From Alphaproteobacteria bacterium (GTDB lineage Bacteria; Myxococcota_A; UBA796; GCA-2862545): DNA of 64,000 bases. The stretch covers positions 1 to 64,000 of the forward strand of contig JACKET010000009.1 of the NCBI GenBank assembly GCA_020632875.1. The letters run 5' to 3'. Positions 26,253 through 33,979 of the stretch are shown piece by piece. Positions within the stretch are counted from its first letter, which is position 1, and each line of letters opens with the position of its first letter. The translations under genes and the position numbers were made by a program. The notes under the pieces were generated by a model that was not told where the DNA came from, ran no database searches, and saw only the letters and a list, made by a program, of their open reading frames with translations.

Positions 26253-26363
26253 ATGGGACAGGCCCTTCCTGCCAACACCGACTTCGATGCCAAGACCTCC
26301 GTCCAGAAGGGGCTCATGCCCGCCTGGTCTCGCGGGATCGGTCGCCGGATTCGCTGCTCCTGA
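26253..26363 (+). CDS. Possible 36-residue basic small protein
   Basis: The ATG is preceded by CCGGAGG at a 7-nt spacing, one of the better ribosome sites in the window, and by a candidate promoter. The peptide begins MGQALPANTDFDAKTSV and ends with a basic Trp/Arg segment (PAWSRGIGRRIRCS). It has no hydrophobic helix. The same transcript then carries a strong hairpin and leads toward the MATE transporter, so it may be a leader peptide or a genuine small protein. Evidence is limited to signals, not homology. Confidence 0.4.
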   Translation: MGQALPANTDFDAKTSVQKGLMPAWSRGIGRRIRCS

Positions 26364-26457
26364 CCGGGCTCTCCGCCTGAACAGAACGCGCCGCATCCGC
26401 TGCTGAACCCGCCTTCGCGAGGGGTCTGTCGGGCCATGGGTCCGACATCCTGACCGG

Positions 26458-26488
26458 GAGCCTGCGTCCGCGAGGACGCTGCAGGCTC
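26458..26488 (+). terminator. Hairpin: 8-bp GAGCCTGC/GCAGGCTC stem with inner GTCC/GGAC
   Basis: The outer arms pair perfectly, and an inner four-base stem closes a GCGA tetraloop with a small bulge. No T-run follows, so it could be a Rho-assisted terminator after the small ORF or a regulatory structure in the MATE leader. Confidence 0.35.
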
Positions 26489-26598
26489 CGTGGCATTCGC
26501 TTCGATCGCGACACGCCGACCCGACAGGGCCGGTGACGCGCGATCGGGCCCGTGAACCGGGTCGTCCACGTCTCGAACCGACGCCATGGTGCGCAGTC

Positions 26599-26611
26599 AC
26601 ACTTTATGTGT
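26599..26611. promoter_or_regulatory. Imperfect palindrome ACAC-N5-GTGT upstream of MATE gene
   Basis: It is AT-rich at its centre (TTTAT) and lies about 30 bp before the start codon, next to possible -10 sequences. It is a reasonable site for a local repressor of the efflux pump. Speculative. Confidence 0.25.
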
Positions 26612-26642
26612 CTGCATGCATACGTGCGTCTGGAGGTGCGCC

Positions 26643-28001
26643 ATGGAGGCGCGTCTTCCCGCCCGGATCGGGCATGCGCAGGTCTTCCGCCTGGCATGGC
26701 CCATCCTCGTCAGCATGCTCTCGTACACCGCGATGACCGTCGCGGACTCGATCTTCGTCGCCCAGCTCGGGACCACGCCGCTCGCGGCGCTCGGACTCGC
26801 CGCCACGGGTGTGCACCTGCTCCAGGCCTTCCCGATCGGACTGATCGGCGGGGCCCGCGTGCAGATCGCCCAGGCCGTCGGGGCCGCGGACCTCCCTCGG
26901 GCCCGCGCGCTCGCGTGGCAGGCGCTCTACCTCGCGGCGGGTTTCGGTGCGCTGTCGCTCCTCGTCCTCCCGTTCGCCGGGCCGTTCACCCTCGCGCTCG
27001 GCGCCCGCGGCGAGCTCGTGGAGCACGGCACCGCGTACCTCTGGGTGCGGATCGCGTCGGCACCGTTGGTGTTCGCGATGTTCGCGCTGCAGGCCTGGTA
27101 CCAGGGTCGCGGGGACACCCGTACGCCCATGGTGGCCGTGCTCGCCGCGAACGCCGTGAACATCGGGCTCGACCCGTTCCTCATCTTCGGATGGTCTGGG
27201 CTCCCGGCGCTCGGCGTCGAGGGTGCCGCACTCGCCACCGCGGTGGCGCTCGTGGTCCAGGTGCTCGTCCTGATCGCTCCCGCGGTCCGCCCGCTCTGGC
27301 CCCACCGGGTCGGGGTGCAGCGCGAGCTCGCGGCGCGGATCTGGCGCACCGGCCTCCCGATGGGCACGGGCTACGTGCTCGACGTGCTCTCCTTCGTGGT
27401 CTTCACGAGCCTGCTCGCCCACGTCGGGGATGCCCACCTCGCCGCGCACGTCATCGTCGTGCGCATCGTGATGGTGAGCTTCCTGCCCGGGCACGCGATC
27501 GGCGAGGCCGCGGGGGTGCTCGTGGGCCAGAGCATCGGGGCCGGGCGTCCCGAGGCCGCGCGTCAGGCGTGGTGGTCGGCCAGCCAGCAAGCCCTCGCGC
27601 TGATGCTCTCGCTCGGTGCGGTGTTCCTTCTGCTCCCGGCGCCCCTGGTGGGCATCTTCCGGGCCGAGCCCGAGGTGGCGGCCATCGCCATCGAGGTGCT
27701 CGGGCTCGCCGCGCTCGTCCAGGTCTTCGACGCCATCGCCATGGTGGGGCTCGGGAGCCTGAACGGCGCGGGGGACACCCGGTTCACGATGGGCCTCGGC
27801 CTGCTCGTGACCTGGTTCGGCAAGGTGCCGGTCAGCATGCTCGGCGTGCTGGCCCTCGGGTGGGGCGCGTACGGCGCCTGGCTGGGCATCGTGGTCGACG
27901 TGATGCTGGTGTCGGCCATCGCGCTGCTCCGCATCCAGGGCAGCGGTTGGCTCGGCCACGCGCAGGAGGACGCGGTCCCCGCGACCGCTCCCGCCGCGTA
28001 G
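26643..28001 (+). CDS. MATE-family multidrug/cation antiporter
   Basis: A 452-residue inner-membrane exporter with twelve predicted helices in two six-helix halves, typical of the NorM/DinF-type MATE family. Family-like segments include FRLAWPILVSMLSYTAMTVADSIF in the first helix, AWYQGRGDTRTPM between helices, and GLGSLNGAGDTRF at the matching point of the second half. It would extrude organic cations using Na+ or H+. The ATG at 26643 is chosen over an in-frame ATG at 26586 because GGAGGTG lies four bases upstream and the protein then begins at the usual N-terminus. A hairpin follows the gene. Confidence 0.92.
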   Translation: MEARLPARIGHAQVFRLAWPILVSMLSYTAMTVADSIFVAQLGTTPLAALGLAATGVHLLQAFPIGLIGGARVQIAQAVGAADLPRARALAWQALYLAAGFGALSLLVLPFAGPFTLALGARGELVEHGTAYLWVRIASAPLVFAMFALQAWYQGRGDTRTPMVAVLAANAVNIGLDPFLIFGWSGLPALGVEGAALATAVALVVQVLVLIAPAVRPLWPHRVGVQRELAARIWRTGLPMGTGYVLDVLSFVVFTSLLAHVGDAHLAAHVIVVRIVMVSFLPGHAIGEAAGVLVGQSIGAGRPEAARQAWWSASQQALALMLSLGAVFLLLPAPLVGIFRAEPEVAAIAIEVLGLAALVQVFDAIAMVGLGSLNGAGDTRFTMGLGLLVTWFGKVPVSMLGVLALGWGAYGAWLGIVVDVMLVSAIALLRIQGSGWLGHAQEDAVPATAPAA

Positions 28002-28004
28002 GAA

Positions 28005-28036
28005 GGCCCGGGTTCCCGTCCGCGGGAATCCGGGCC
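28005..28036 (+). terminator. 14-bp hairpin after the MATE gene
   Basis: GGCCCGGGTTCCCG pairs with CGGGAATCCGGGCC across a TCCG loop, with one G-T wobble. It begins 4 bp after the stop codon. There is no U-run, so intrinsic termination may be weak or need Rho. Confidence 0.6.
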
Positions 28037-28059
28037 TCGTCACGCCCGGCGCCACACTC

Positions 28060-28065
28060 TAAGAT
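28060..28065 (+). promoter_or_regulatory. Candidate -10 element (TAAGAT)
   Basis: It ends 6 nt before the ATG at 28072 and no Shine-Dalgarno is present, so the predicted message would begin at the leader peptide's start codon. Confidence 0.4.
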
Positions 28066-28071
28066 GCGGGC

Positions 28072-28128
28072 ATGATCGCCCCGTCCCACACGGCTTCCCC
28101 GCGAGCCACCCCCGCCGAGCACGCGTGA
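28072..28128 (+). CDS. Possible 18-residue leader peptide
   Basis: A short ORF beginning MIAPSHTASPRATPAEHA. Its stop shares GTGA with the start of the small membrane protein gene, the coupling used throughout the window. The GTG at 28125 has no ribosome site of its own, so re-initiation from this leader would explain its translation. Supported by signals only. Confidence 0.35.
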   Translation: MIAPSHTASPRATPAEHA

Positions 28129-28475
28129 CGGGCGCGCAGGGACTCGCGCTCGCGAGGGGCGGGCTGCTCTTCAACAGCGGCCTCGGGCTGCTCCTCGCCG
28201 CGGTGCTGCTGCTCACCGCGCCGGTCATGGTCCTCGAGGGCGAGGACATCGGCGCGCTGATCGTGGGGCTCGTCATCGCCGCCATCAGCGGGGCCGTCGG
28301 GCTCGTCGGGCTCGGCCTGGCCGCGACCCTCGATCGCCCCCTCCCCCGGCTGCTCGCGCGGGCGCTCGGATTCGTCCAGTTCCTCGCCATGTTCTGTTTC
28401 TGTGGCGTCCTTCCCCTGTTCGGCACGGTCGCGGTCTGGATCGGACTGCTGGTAGCCGATCGGGAAGGCGGATAG
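28125..28475 (+). CDS. Small four-helix membrane protein
   Basis: A 116-residue hydrophobic protein of unknown function. Predicted helices lie at about 14-36, 41-65 and 82-108, with a possible fourth from splitting the last. Short charged turns and an acidic C-terminus (VADREGG) complete it. The start is GTG at 28125. No family motif is visible. It lies 11 bp before the large transglutaminase-like gene on the same strand and may be co-transcribed with it. Confidence 0.6.
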   Translation: MTGAQGLALARGGLLFNSGLGLLLAAVLLLTAPVMVLEGEDIGALIVGLVIAAISGAVGLVGLGLAATLDRPLPRLLARALGFVQFLAMFCFCGVLPLFGTVAVWIGLLVADREGG

Positions 28476-28486
28476 GCGGCCCGGCG

Positions 28487-31400
28487 ATGCTCCCCTTGCT
28501 TGCAACCGCATGGGCGTCCCCGTGCAGCGACGCCATCGAGGTCGATCTGCACACCCTCGTGGTCGATCTCGACAAGCGCGTGTCGTCCGAGCGCTGGGTC
28601 GTGAAGCCGAACGAGGGCGCCTGTCCGAACGGGCTCGAGCTGCCCGACGACCTCGTCGACGCCTCGACCGGTCCCACGAAGGATGGCGTGATCGAGGTCA
28701 CGCGCACCCGCAGCCTGACGCCGAAGCAGAGCGGCTCGGTGCACCCGTGGAACGCGAAGCCCGACCACGTGCGCGTCGACCTGATCGGCGCGAAGAAGGG
28801 CGCGATGCAGGTGTTCGCGGACGACGCCGCGCACAGCTTCTCGGCCGGGCTGATCGTCAGCTACTGGTGGCCGAAGGGCACCGAGACCGAGCCCCAGCTC
28901 ATCTGGAGCGACTGGGACTCGTGGAGCGAAGCCGGCGACGAGCTCGCCCGCGACGTGTGGTCCGCGATGCCGGGCAACAACGCGATCGGGCCGCTCGGCC
29001 GCAGCCTCAAGGGCGCCGAGCTCGACGCGCTCGTGAGCCGGCTCGACCAGCAGCTCGCCGTGAAGCCCGGCAGCGGCCCGGCGTGGACGGGCGCGCGCAC
29101 CGCCGAGGAGGTCCTGAGCGACGGCGCCGGCACGCCCACCGAGCGCGGGCTGATCCTGCTGTCGATGCTCAAGGGCGCCGGCTACGACGCACGTCCCGCG
29201 TGGTTCACGAGCGTCGACGACCCGCTCGTCCCGCGCACCATCCCGGCGCCGCACCTCCTCCAGATGCCGGCCATCGCCGTGCGCGACCGCGCCGGCGACA
29301 CGGTGTACGTCGATCCGGGCACGCGGGCCGCCCGTCCGCCCGAGGTGCCCGCCCGGATGCGCGGCGGGCGTGTGCTCGCCGCCGGGCGCCACCTCGTCGT
29401 GCCCGCCGACACGGCCGCTCCGCGCGGTGAGGTGCGCATCGACGCCGACCTCGCGCTCGACACGAACGGCCGCATCAAGGTCGTGGCCAGGCTCACGGCG
29501 ATGGGCGCGGCCGAGCAGGCCCTGCGCAGCGAGGTCGACGGGCTCGACGCGATGCAGTGGCCCGAGGTCGTCGGCAGCTGGCTGACGCCGCGCGGCGAGC
29601 TCCGCGATCTGGTGGTGGGCGTCCAGGGGCTCGACGGGATGGAGCCGTTCTCGATCGAGATCCGGTTCACCGACCCGCACAAGCTCGAGGGGTTCGGCCC
29701 CGCGCTGAAGGGCGAGGTGCAGGATCTCGTCGCGCCGGGCCTCGCGAAGCGCCTGCCGCCCGGCATCGCCATCGCCGAGCGCCTGCACGTCGAGCCGCCC
29801 GACGGCCTCATGGTGCTCACCGCCGTGCGGCCCGACCACGAGAACGACCCCGAGGTCCTGCTCAACCGGTCGCTGCACACCCGCGACCGGGCGCTCACGC
29901 TGGCCTCCGACTGGCACGTGCTCACGGGCGAAGACCCGTCCGCGCGGCTCGCCGCCTTCACCCAGCCGACCCAGGTGCTCGTGTTCCCCGAAGCGGGCAA
30001 CGAGGGCATGCGGGCGGCGAAGCGCCTCGACCTGCCCGAGCTCGACGTGAAGGTGGTCGAAGCGCTGCTGCTGTGGCGGCTCGGCGAAGACAAGAAGGCC
30101 GCGAAGAAGCTCGACAAGCTCCACCCCGACGCCACGGTGCAGCAGCTCGCCGAGCTGCTCGCGAAGTACGTGCCGCCCGGCGACCGCAAGCCGTGGGAGG
30201 CGCTCGTCCAGCTCGTGGGTGCCGACAGCGAGCGCATCGCGGTGATCGACGGGCTCGTGAAGATCGGGGATCAGCGGCTCGGCTGGCAGCTCGCCACGGC
30301 CCTCACGCGGTCCGAAGACCCCGAGACGCGCACGCGTGCGCTCGTGCAGGTCGCCCGGCTCCAGGGGCCCCAGCCCGATGCGCGATCCGATCCCGAAGGC
30401 GCGCAAGCCTGGCGCGACCCCATCCAGATCCTCGAGGTCGCGCTCAAGCGCGCGAACAACCTGGAGGAGCTCGTCCGCACCGACCTCGCCGCAGCCTACT
30501 GCCGCGCCGGGCGCCCGATGCAGGCGAGCGATCTGCTCGACCTGGCGATGGAGAAGCCCGACGCGCGCAACCGCGCCGTCTACGCCGAGTTCGGCGGGGC
30601 GACCGGCGTGTACGGCATCGACGTGATGGGGCTGGTCCAGGGGGCGCTGCGCGACGCGCCCTACGACCCCGACGTCCACGAGGCGGCCGGCCGCGCGCTC
30701 GCCGCGATCGGGCGCCGCCGCGAAGGCGTGGCAGAGGTGCTGCGCTCCGCCGAGCTCGCGGGCAACGACGCGTCGCGCTGGATGGCCGCTGCCGAGATGG
30801 CGGCCGACTACGGCGACCTCCGGGCGGCCGTGTTCGCCTCGCGGCGGGCATCCGACCTGGCGCCCGGCCAGCTCGTCCCGGCCGTGCTGCTGCAGCGGTT
30901 CGCGATCCTCGCGCGCGACGAGGAGCAGGTCGTCATCGCCCAGGACCGCAGCGGCGAGAAGCTCGCCGCCACCGCCGACGCGTCCCTCGACGCGCTGGTC
31001 GAGCTCGCGCCGGAGTACGAGCTCGCCCTGCTCCGGCACCACGCCGACGAGGTCGAGCGCGACAAGAACCTGCTCCGGCGCCGCGCCGAGCTGCACTACG
31101 CGCGCCACATGTTCGAAGACGCCGCGCTCGACGGCAGCGTGCTGCTCGACCGCCACCGCGACGGGCTCGGCGCGCGCTACCTCGCGGCGGGCGTGCTCTC
31201 GCGGATCCGCCACCAGGATCCGGAGCGGATGGTGTCCGGCACGAACGTCGAGTCGGCGCGCGAGGCCCGGATGGACATCCAGCTCGTGCTCGGCGACACG
31301 CCCACCCCGCAGGGCGAGCGCGGCAAGATCGTCAACGACCTGCGCTACCGCCCCGAGAAGGTCGCGTCGGCGGCGCCCACCTGGCCTGTCGGGATGAAGG

Positions 31401-31750
31401 CGTTCGACCACGACGCCCCGAAGGGCTTCCAGGTGAACCGCATCCTCTCGAACATCCCGGGTGTGCTCGGCTGGTCCGACCCCGCGCGCCAGGTCAGCAT
31501 CCTCCGCACCGAGCGGTCGACCGGTGACCTGCCGCCGCCGGTCGGCGTTCTGTTCTCCACCGGGCCCACGGTGCTCTCCACGGCCCGCGGCGCCGCCGTG
31601 GTGCGCCTCGACGGCGGAGGCCTGCCGATCTACGCGGGCGTCACGATCGACAACGGCCAGGATGTCGTGGGGCTCGGGCTGAGCCCGCAGAGCGCGCGCG
31701 ACGCCGTGCTGTACGGCATCGGCGCGCTCGAGGTGCCGTCAGCCGAGTAG
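28487..31750 (+). CDS. Large exported protein, DUF3857/transglutaminase-like plus TPR repeats
   Basis: A 1087-residue protein with a short signal peptide (MLPLLATAWA). The first half resembles the DUF3857-transglutaminase architecture: a beta domain, then a helix and strand block GLILLSMLKGAGYDARPAWFTS and a VYVDPGTRAARPP segment that would hold the catalytic Asp. The position of the nucleophilic Cys is occupied by Thr-Glu-Arg, so it is probably a non-catalytic pseudo-transglutaminase. From about 500 onward helical repeats dominate (KKAAKKLDKLHPD, AAYCRAGRPMQASDLLDLAME, AAEMAADYGDLRAAVFASRRA). It would be a periplasmic scaffold. Its end overlaps the convergent yqeY by 12 bp. Confidence 0.75.
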   Translation: MLPLLATAWASPCSDAIEVDLHTLVVDLDKRVSSERWVVKPNEGACPNGLELPDDLVDASTGPTKDGVIEVTRTRSLTPKQSGSVHPWNAKPDHVRVDLIGAKKGAMQVFADDAAHSFSAGLIVSYWWPKGTETEPQLIWSDWDSWSEAGDELARDVWSAMPGNNAIGPLGRSLKGAELDALVSRLDQQLAVKPGSGPAWTGARTAEEVLSDGAGTPTERGLILLSMLKGAGYDARPAWFTSVDDPLVPRTIPAPHLLQMPAIAVRDRAGDTVYVDPGTRAARPPEVPARMRGGRVLAAGRHLVVPADTAAPRGEVRIDADLALDTNGRIKVVARLTAMGAAEQALRSEVDGLDAMQWPEVVGSWLTPRGELRDLVVGVQGLDGMEPFSIEIRFTDPHKLEGFGPALKGEVQDLVAPGLAKRLPPGIAIAERLHVEPPDGLMVLTAVRPDHENDPEVLLNRSLHTRDRALTLASDWHVLTGEDPSARLAAFTQPTQVLVFPEAGNEGMRAAKRLDLPELDVKVVEALLLWRLGEDKKAAKKLDKLHPDATVQQLAELLAKYVPPGDRKPWEALVQLVGADSERIAVIDGLVKIGDQRLGWQLATALTRSEDPETRTRALVQVARLQGPQPDARSDPEGAQAWRDPIQILEVALKRANNLEELVRTDLAAAYCRAGRPMQASDLLDLAMEKPDARNRAVYAEFGGATGVYGIDVMGLVQGALRDAPYDPDVHEAAGRALAAIGRRREGVAEVLRSAELAGNDASRWMAAAEMAADYGDLRAAVFASRRASDLAPGQLVPAVLLQRFAILARDEEQVVIAQDRSGEKLAATADASLDALVELAPEYELALLRHHADEVERDKNLLRRRAELHYARHMFEDAALDGSVLLDRHRDGLGARYLAAGVLSRIRHQDPERMVSGTNVESAREARMDIQLVLGDTPTPQGERGKIVNDLRYRPEKVASAAPTWPVGMKAFDHDAPKGFQVNRILSNIPGVLGWSDPARQVSILRTERSTGDLPPPVGVLFSTGPTVLSTARGAAVVRLDGGGLPIYAGVTIDNGQDVVGLGLSPQSARDAVLYGIGALEVPSAE

Positions 31751-32185
31751 CTCGCGGACGATGCGGTTCGCGAGCTTGCCGTCGAGCACGCCCTGGTGCG
31801 CCTTCATGAGCGCCCCCATGACCTTGCCCATGTCGGCCGGGGCGGACGCGCCCGTCTGCGCGATGGCGGCAGCGACCCACTCGCGCGTGGTGGCCTCGTC
31901 GGCGACCTGCGGGAGGAAGCCCTCGATCACGGCGAGCTCGGCGCGCTCGGCCTCGGCGAGCTCGGGACGCCCGCCGGCGTCGTAGGCCTCGATGGACTCC
32001 TTCCGCTGCTTCGCGAGCCGGCGCAGGATCGTCATCGCCTTCTCGTCGGGCAGCGTCTCGGAGCCATCCTCCTTGAGCGCCTCGATGAACGCGGCGCGGA
32101 TGCCGCGCAGGCCGTTGACGCGATCCTTGTCGCGCGCCTTCATGGCGTCCTTCAGCTGGCTGCTCACCGTCTCGACCAGACCCAT
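31739..32185 (-). CDS. yqeY: GatB/YqeY-domain protein
   Basis: A 148-residue soluble protein, the usual length for YqeY. Characteristic segments are QLKDAMKARDKDRVNGLRGIRAA near the N-terminus, AKQRKESIEAYDAGGRPELAEAE in the middle, and ADMGKVMGALMKAHQG with DGKLANRIVRELL at the end. The domain resembles the tail of GatB, which contacts tRNA in the amidotransferase. The free protein's function is not established. The ATG at 32185 has GGAGGAGACG directly upstream, which decides against a longer in-frame start at 32233. Confidence 0.93.
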   Translation of the reverse strand: MGLVETVSSQLKDAMKARDKDRVNGLRGIRAAFIEALKEDGSETLPDEKAMTILRRLAKQRKESIEAYDAGGRPELAEAERAELAVIEGFLPQVADEATTREWVAAAIAQTGASAPADMGKVMGALMKAHQGVLDGKLANRIVRELLG

Positions 32186-32239
32186 CGTCTCCTCCAGAGA
32201 AGGAGGTCTATGGCGGCCGGACGCCGCGAGCACGCAGGG

Positions 32240-32968
32240 TCAGGGGTTGAACACGACGTTCAGCGTGTGGTGGCCCTGGGTGAAGGGGTCGCCGTCGGTG
32301 ACCTCGTGGGAGAACGCCGGGCTCGCGGCCGCGAGGTCGATGCCCTCGTACATCTCGGTGATGTAGAAGCGCAGGTTGCCCGAGGTGTGGTCGGTGCTGG
32401 AGCGGTGCGCGTACCACTCGAGCACCTCGACGCGGTTCGGGTGCATCTCGAACGTGTGGTAGCCCAGGCCCGACGGCTCGAACCAGATGATGTCGTCGAA
32501 CTGCGCCGCGCAGTTCGAGGCCGTGCGCTGCCAGATCCCCTCGAACCGGACCCAGTCGTCCTGTGCGGCGTAGAGCTGGCCGCTGCCCACGAACGACTGG
32601 GTGCAGGTGCCGAGCCCGGCGACGGTCAGCGTGAAGCTGTAGTTGAGCGTCACCGAGGTGAGGTTGCACAGGTCGTTCTGGCAGGCGGAGGTGTCGATCG
32701 GGTCGGTGTCGGCATCGGCGTCGGCATCTGCATCCGCGTCGGCATCCGCATCCGCGTCGGTGTCGGCGTCGGTGTCGGTATCGGCCTCGACTTCGCCCGT
32801 GCAGGCCGGCGAGTTCTCGCAGTCGCGGTCGTCGCAGTCGAACGCCCCGTCGCGATCGTTGTCGGCCTGGTCGGAGCATTCGCCCGGATCGTCGCCTTCG
32901 AACGGCCCCGTGTCGACGACGGGGCCCTTGCAGGCCGCGAAGGCCACGAGCAGCAGGGCAGATCTCAT
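32240..32968 (-). CDS. Lipoprotein with Cys-rich metal-binding motif and Asp-rich stalk
   Basis: A 242-residue lipoprotein (MRSALLLVAFAAC). A MopE-like DNDRDGAFDCDDRDC motif (about 35-51) is followed by a DTDAD stalk (63-95). The C-terminal 145 residues form a beta-rich domain with four to five cysteines (CQNDLCNLTSVTLNYSFTLTV, EVLEWYAHRSSTDH, RFYITEMYEGIDLA). The domain is not one I can name. The start is 19 bp after the thrB stop on the same strand, so the genes may be co-transcribed. It belongs to the same stalked class as the proteins at 17484 and 52294. Confidence 0.8.
   Translation of the reverse strand: MRSALLLVAFAACKGPVVDTGPFEGDDPGECSDQADNDRDGAFDCDDRDCENSPACTGEVEADTDTDADTDADADADADADADADADTDPIDTSACQNDLCNLTSVTLNYSFTLTVAGLGTCTQSFVGSGQLYAAQDDWVRFEGIWQRTASNCAAQFDDIIWFEPSGLGYHTFEMHPNRVEVLEWYAHRSSTDHTSGNLRFYITEMYEGIDLAAASPAFSHEVTDGDPFTQGHHTLNVVFNP
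32698..32790 (-). repeat. Asp-rich repeat tract in lipoprotein gene
   Basis: A short in-frame hexanucleotide-type tract encoding DTDADAD repeats, the shortest of the three in the window. Confidence 0.8.
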
Positions 32969-32987
32969 GTCGAGATGATGCCCTGCC

Positions 32988-33836
32988 TCACGGCAGATCC
33001 GCAACCACCGCGCCCATCGTACGGGCATGGAGCGCGCGCGCTTCGACGGTCTGGCCGAGCGCCTCGAAGGGCCCGGCCATCGCGCGGGCGACGGACTGCG
33101 CATCCCCTCCTTCGGGCACGAAGGCCGCCAGCGTCGAGCCGGAGCCCGAGATGAACGGCGCCGCGCCGAGCTGCCGGGCGGCCGCGAAGCTCGCCTCGAC
33201 CGGGCCGATGAGCGGGGCGCGCCACGCCTGGTGGAGCCGATCGGCCACGCCAGCGCGCACCGCTTCGACGTCCCCGTCGAGCAGCCCCGCCAGGAGCAGG
33301 GTCACCGCGCGGACGTTCGCCACCGCGTCGGCATGGGGCACCTGCGCCGGGAGCGCCGCGCGCGCGGCCGGCGTCGAGACCTCGACGGACGGGCTGCACG
33401 CCGCGATGGACCACCCGGGATGGATCTCGACGCGCTTCGCGATCCCGCCGCACAGCACCAGCCCGCCGAGCAGCGCCGGCCACGCGTTGTCGGGGTGGCC
33501 CTCGGCCTCGGCGAGGAAGGCCAGCTGCTCGTCGGGGTGCAACTCGTTGTCGCACATCCACTGGTACGCCAGCAGCCCCGCGACCCGTGCCGTCGCCGAC
33601 GACCCCATCCCGCGCGACCGCGGCACCCGCTCCTCCTGCACCACGCGCAGCGGGGGGACCTCGCCACCGAACCGCCCCGCGGCCTGGTTCGCCGTGAGCG
33701 CGACGAGGTCGGGGACCGGCCCCCCGTCGCCCTCCGACACGTGGAAGACGTTCGACAGGGACACGGCGAGCCCGAGGGCGTCGTAGCCGGAACCGAGATT
33801 CGCGAGGGTGGCGGGCACTTCGATGCGGAGACTCAT
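32988..33836 (-). CDS. thrB: Homoserine kinase
   Basis: A 282-residue GHMP-superfamily kinase that phosphorylates homoserine with ATP in threonine synthesis. Visible motifs are LANLGSGYDALGLAVS near the N-terminus, the ATP-binding loop PRSRGMGSSATA (72-83), EGHPDNAWPALLGG, and the C-terminal SGSGSTLAAF. The last three match ThrB rather than other GHMP kinases. The ATG at 33836 begins the conserved N-terminus; a longer in-frame start at 33905 adds an unlikely leader. No other threonine gene is in the window, and the only same-strand neighbour is a stalked lipoprotein. Confidence 0.9.
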   Translation of the reverse strand: MSLRIEVPATLANLGSGYDALGLAVSLSNVFHVSEGDGGPVPDLVALTANQAAGRFGGEVPPLRVVQEERVPRSRGMGSSATARVAGLLAYQWMCDNELHPDEQLAFLAEAEGHPDNAWPALLGGLVLCGGIAKRVEIHPGWSIAACSPSVEVSTPAARAALPAQVPHADAVANVRAVTLLLAGLLDGDVEAVRAGVADRLHQAWRAPLIGPVEASFAAARQLGAAPFISGSGSTLAAFVPEGGDAQSVARAMAGPFEALGQTVEARALHARTMGAVVADLP

Positions 33837-33979
33837 GGCTGCGGATCCTTGCACCCACGGGCCCGCTTTGCCAGTATGCGTGCGCTCCGGGCGGCACTCT
33901 GACATCGAGGGTTCGCCCCCACCGGCGGCCTTGGTTAATGGCGGCCGTTCCTTACGCCGGAAGGCGTCGGAGGCTTTCG

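Larger units (their letters stand above)
26103..26642. other. 540-bp spacer with divergent promoters and one small ORF
   Basis: This spacer contains two facing-away promoter-like hexamers, TACACT (minus, 26129-26134) and TACAGT (plus, 26186-26191), in a locally AT-rich patch. It also holds a 36-codon ORF with a strong ribosome site and a long hairpin at 26458-26488. Other ORFs in it lack start signals or coding character. I see no RNA gene I can name. Confidence 0.6.

Noticed and set aside
26586..26642. Upstream ATG extending the MATE protein by 19 residues
   Set aside because: The extension is Cys/His-rich and unlike a MATE N-terminus. The ATG at 26643 has a strong ribosome site.
28040..31411. 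1123-codon open frame opposite the transglutaminase-like gene
   Set aside because: Low-complexity Arg/Ala/Val translation typical of the complementary frame. The plus-strand protein has signal peptide and repeats.
32969..33103. N-terminal extension of the stalked lipoprotein into thrB
   Set aside because: The lipobox signal begins at 32968, and the extension is antisense-like and overlaps the end of thrB.
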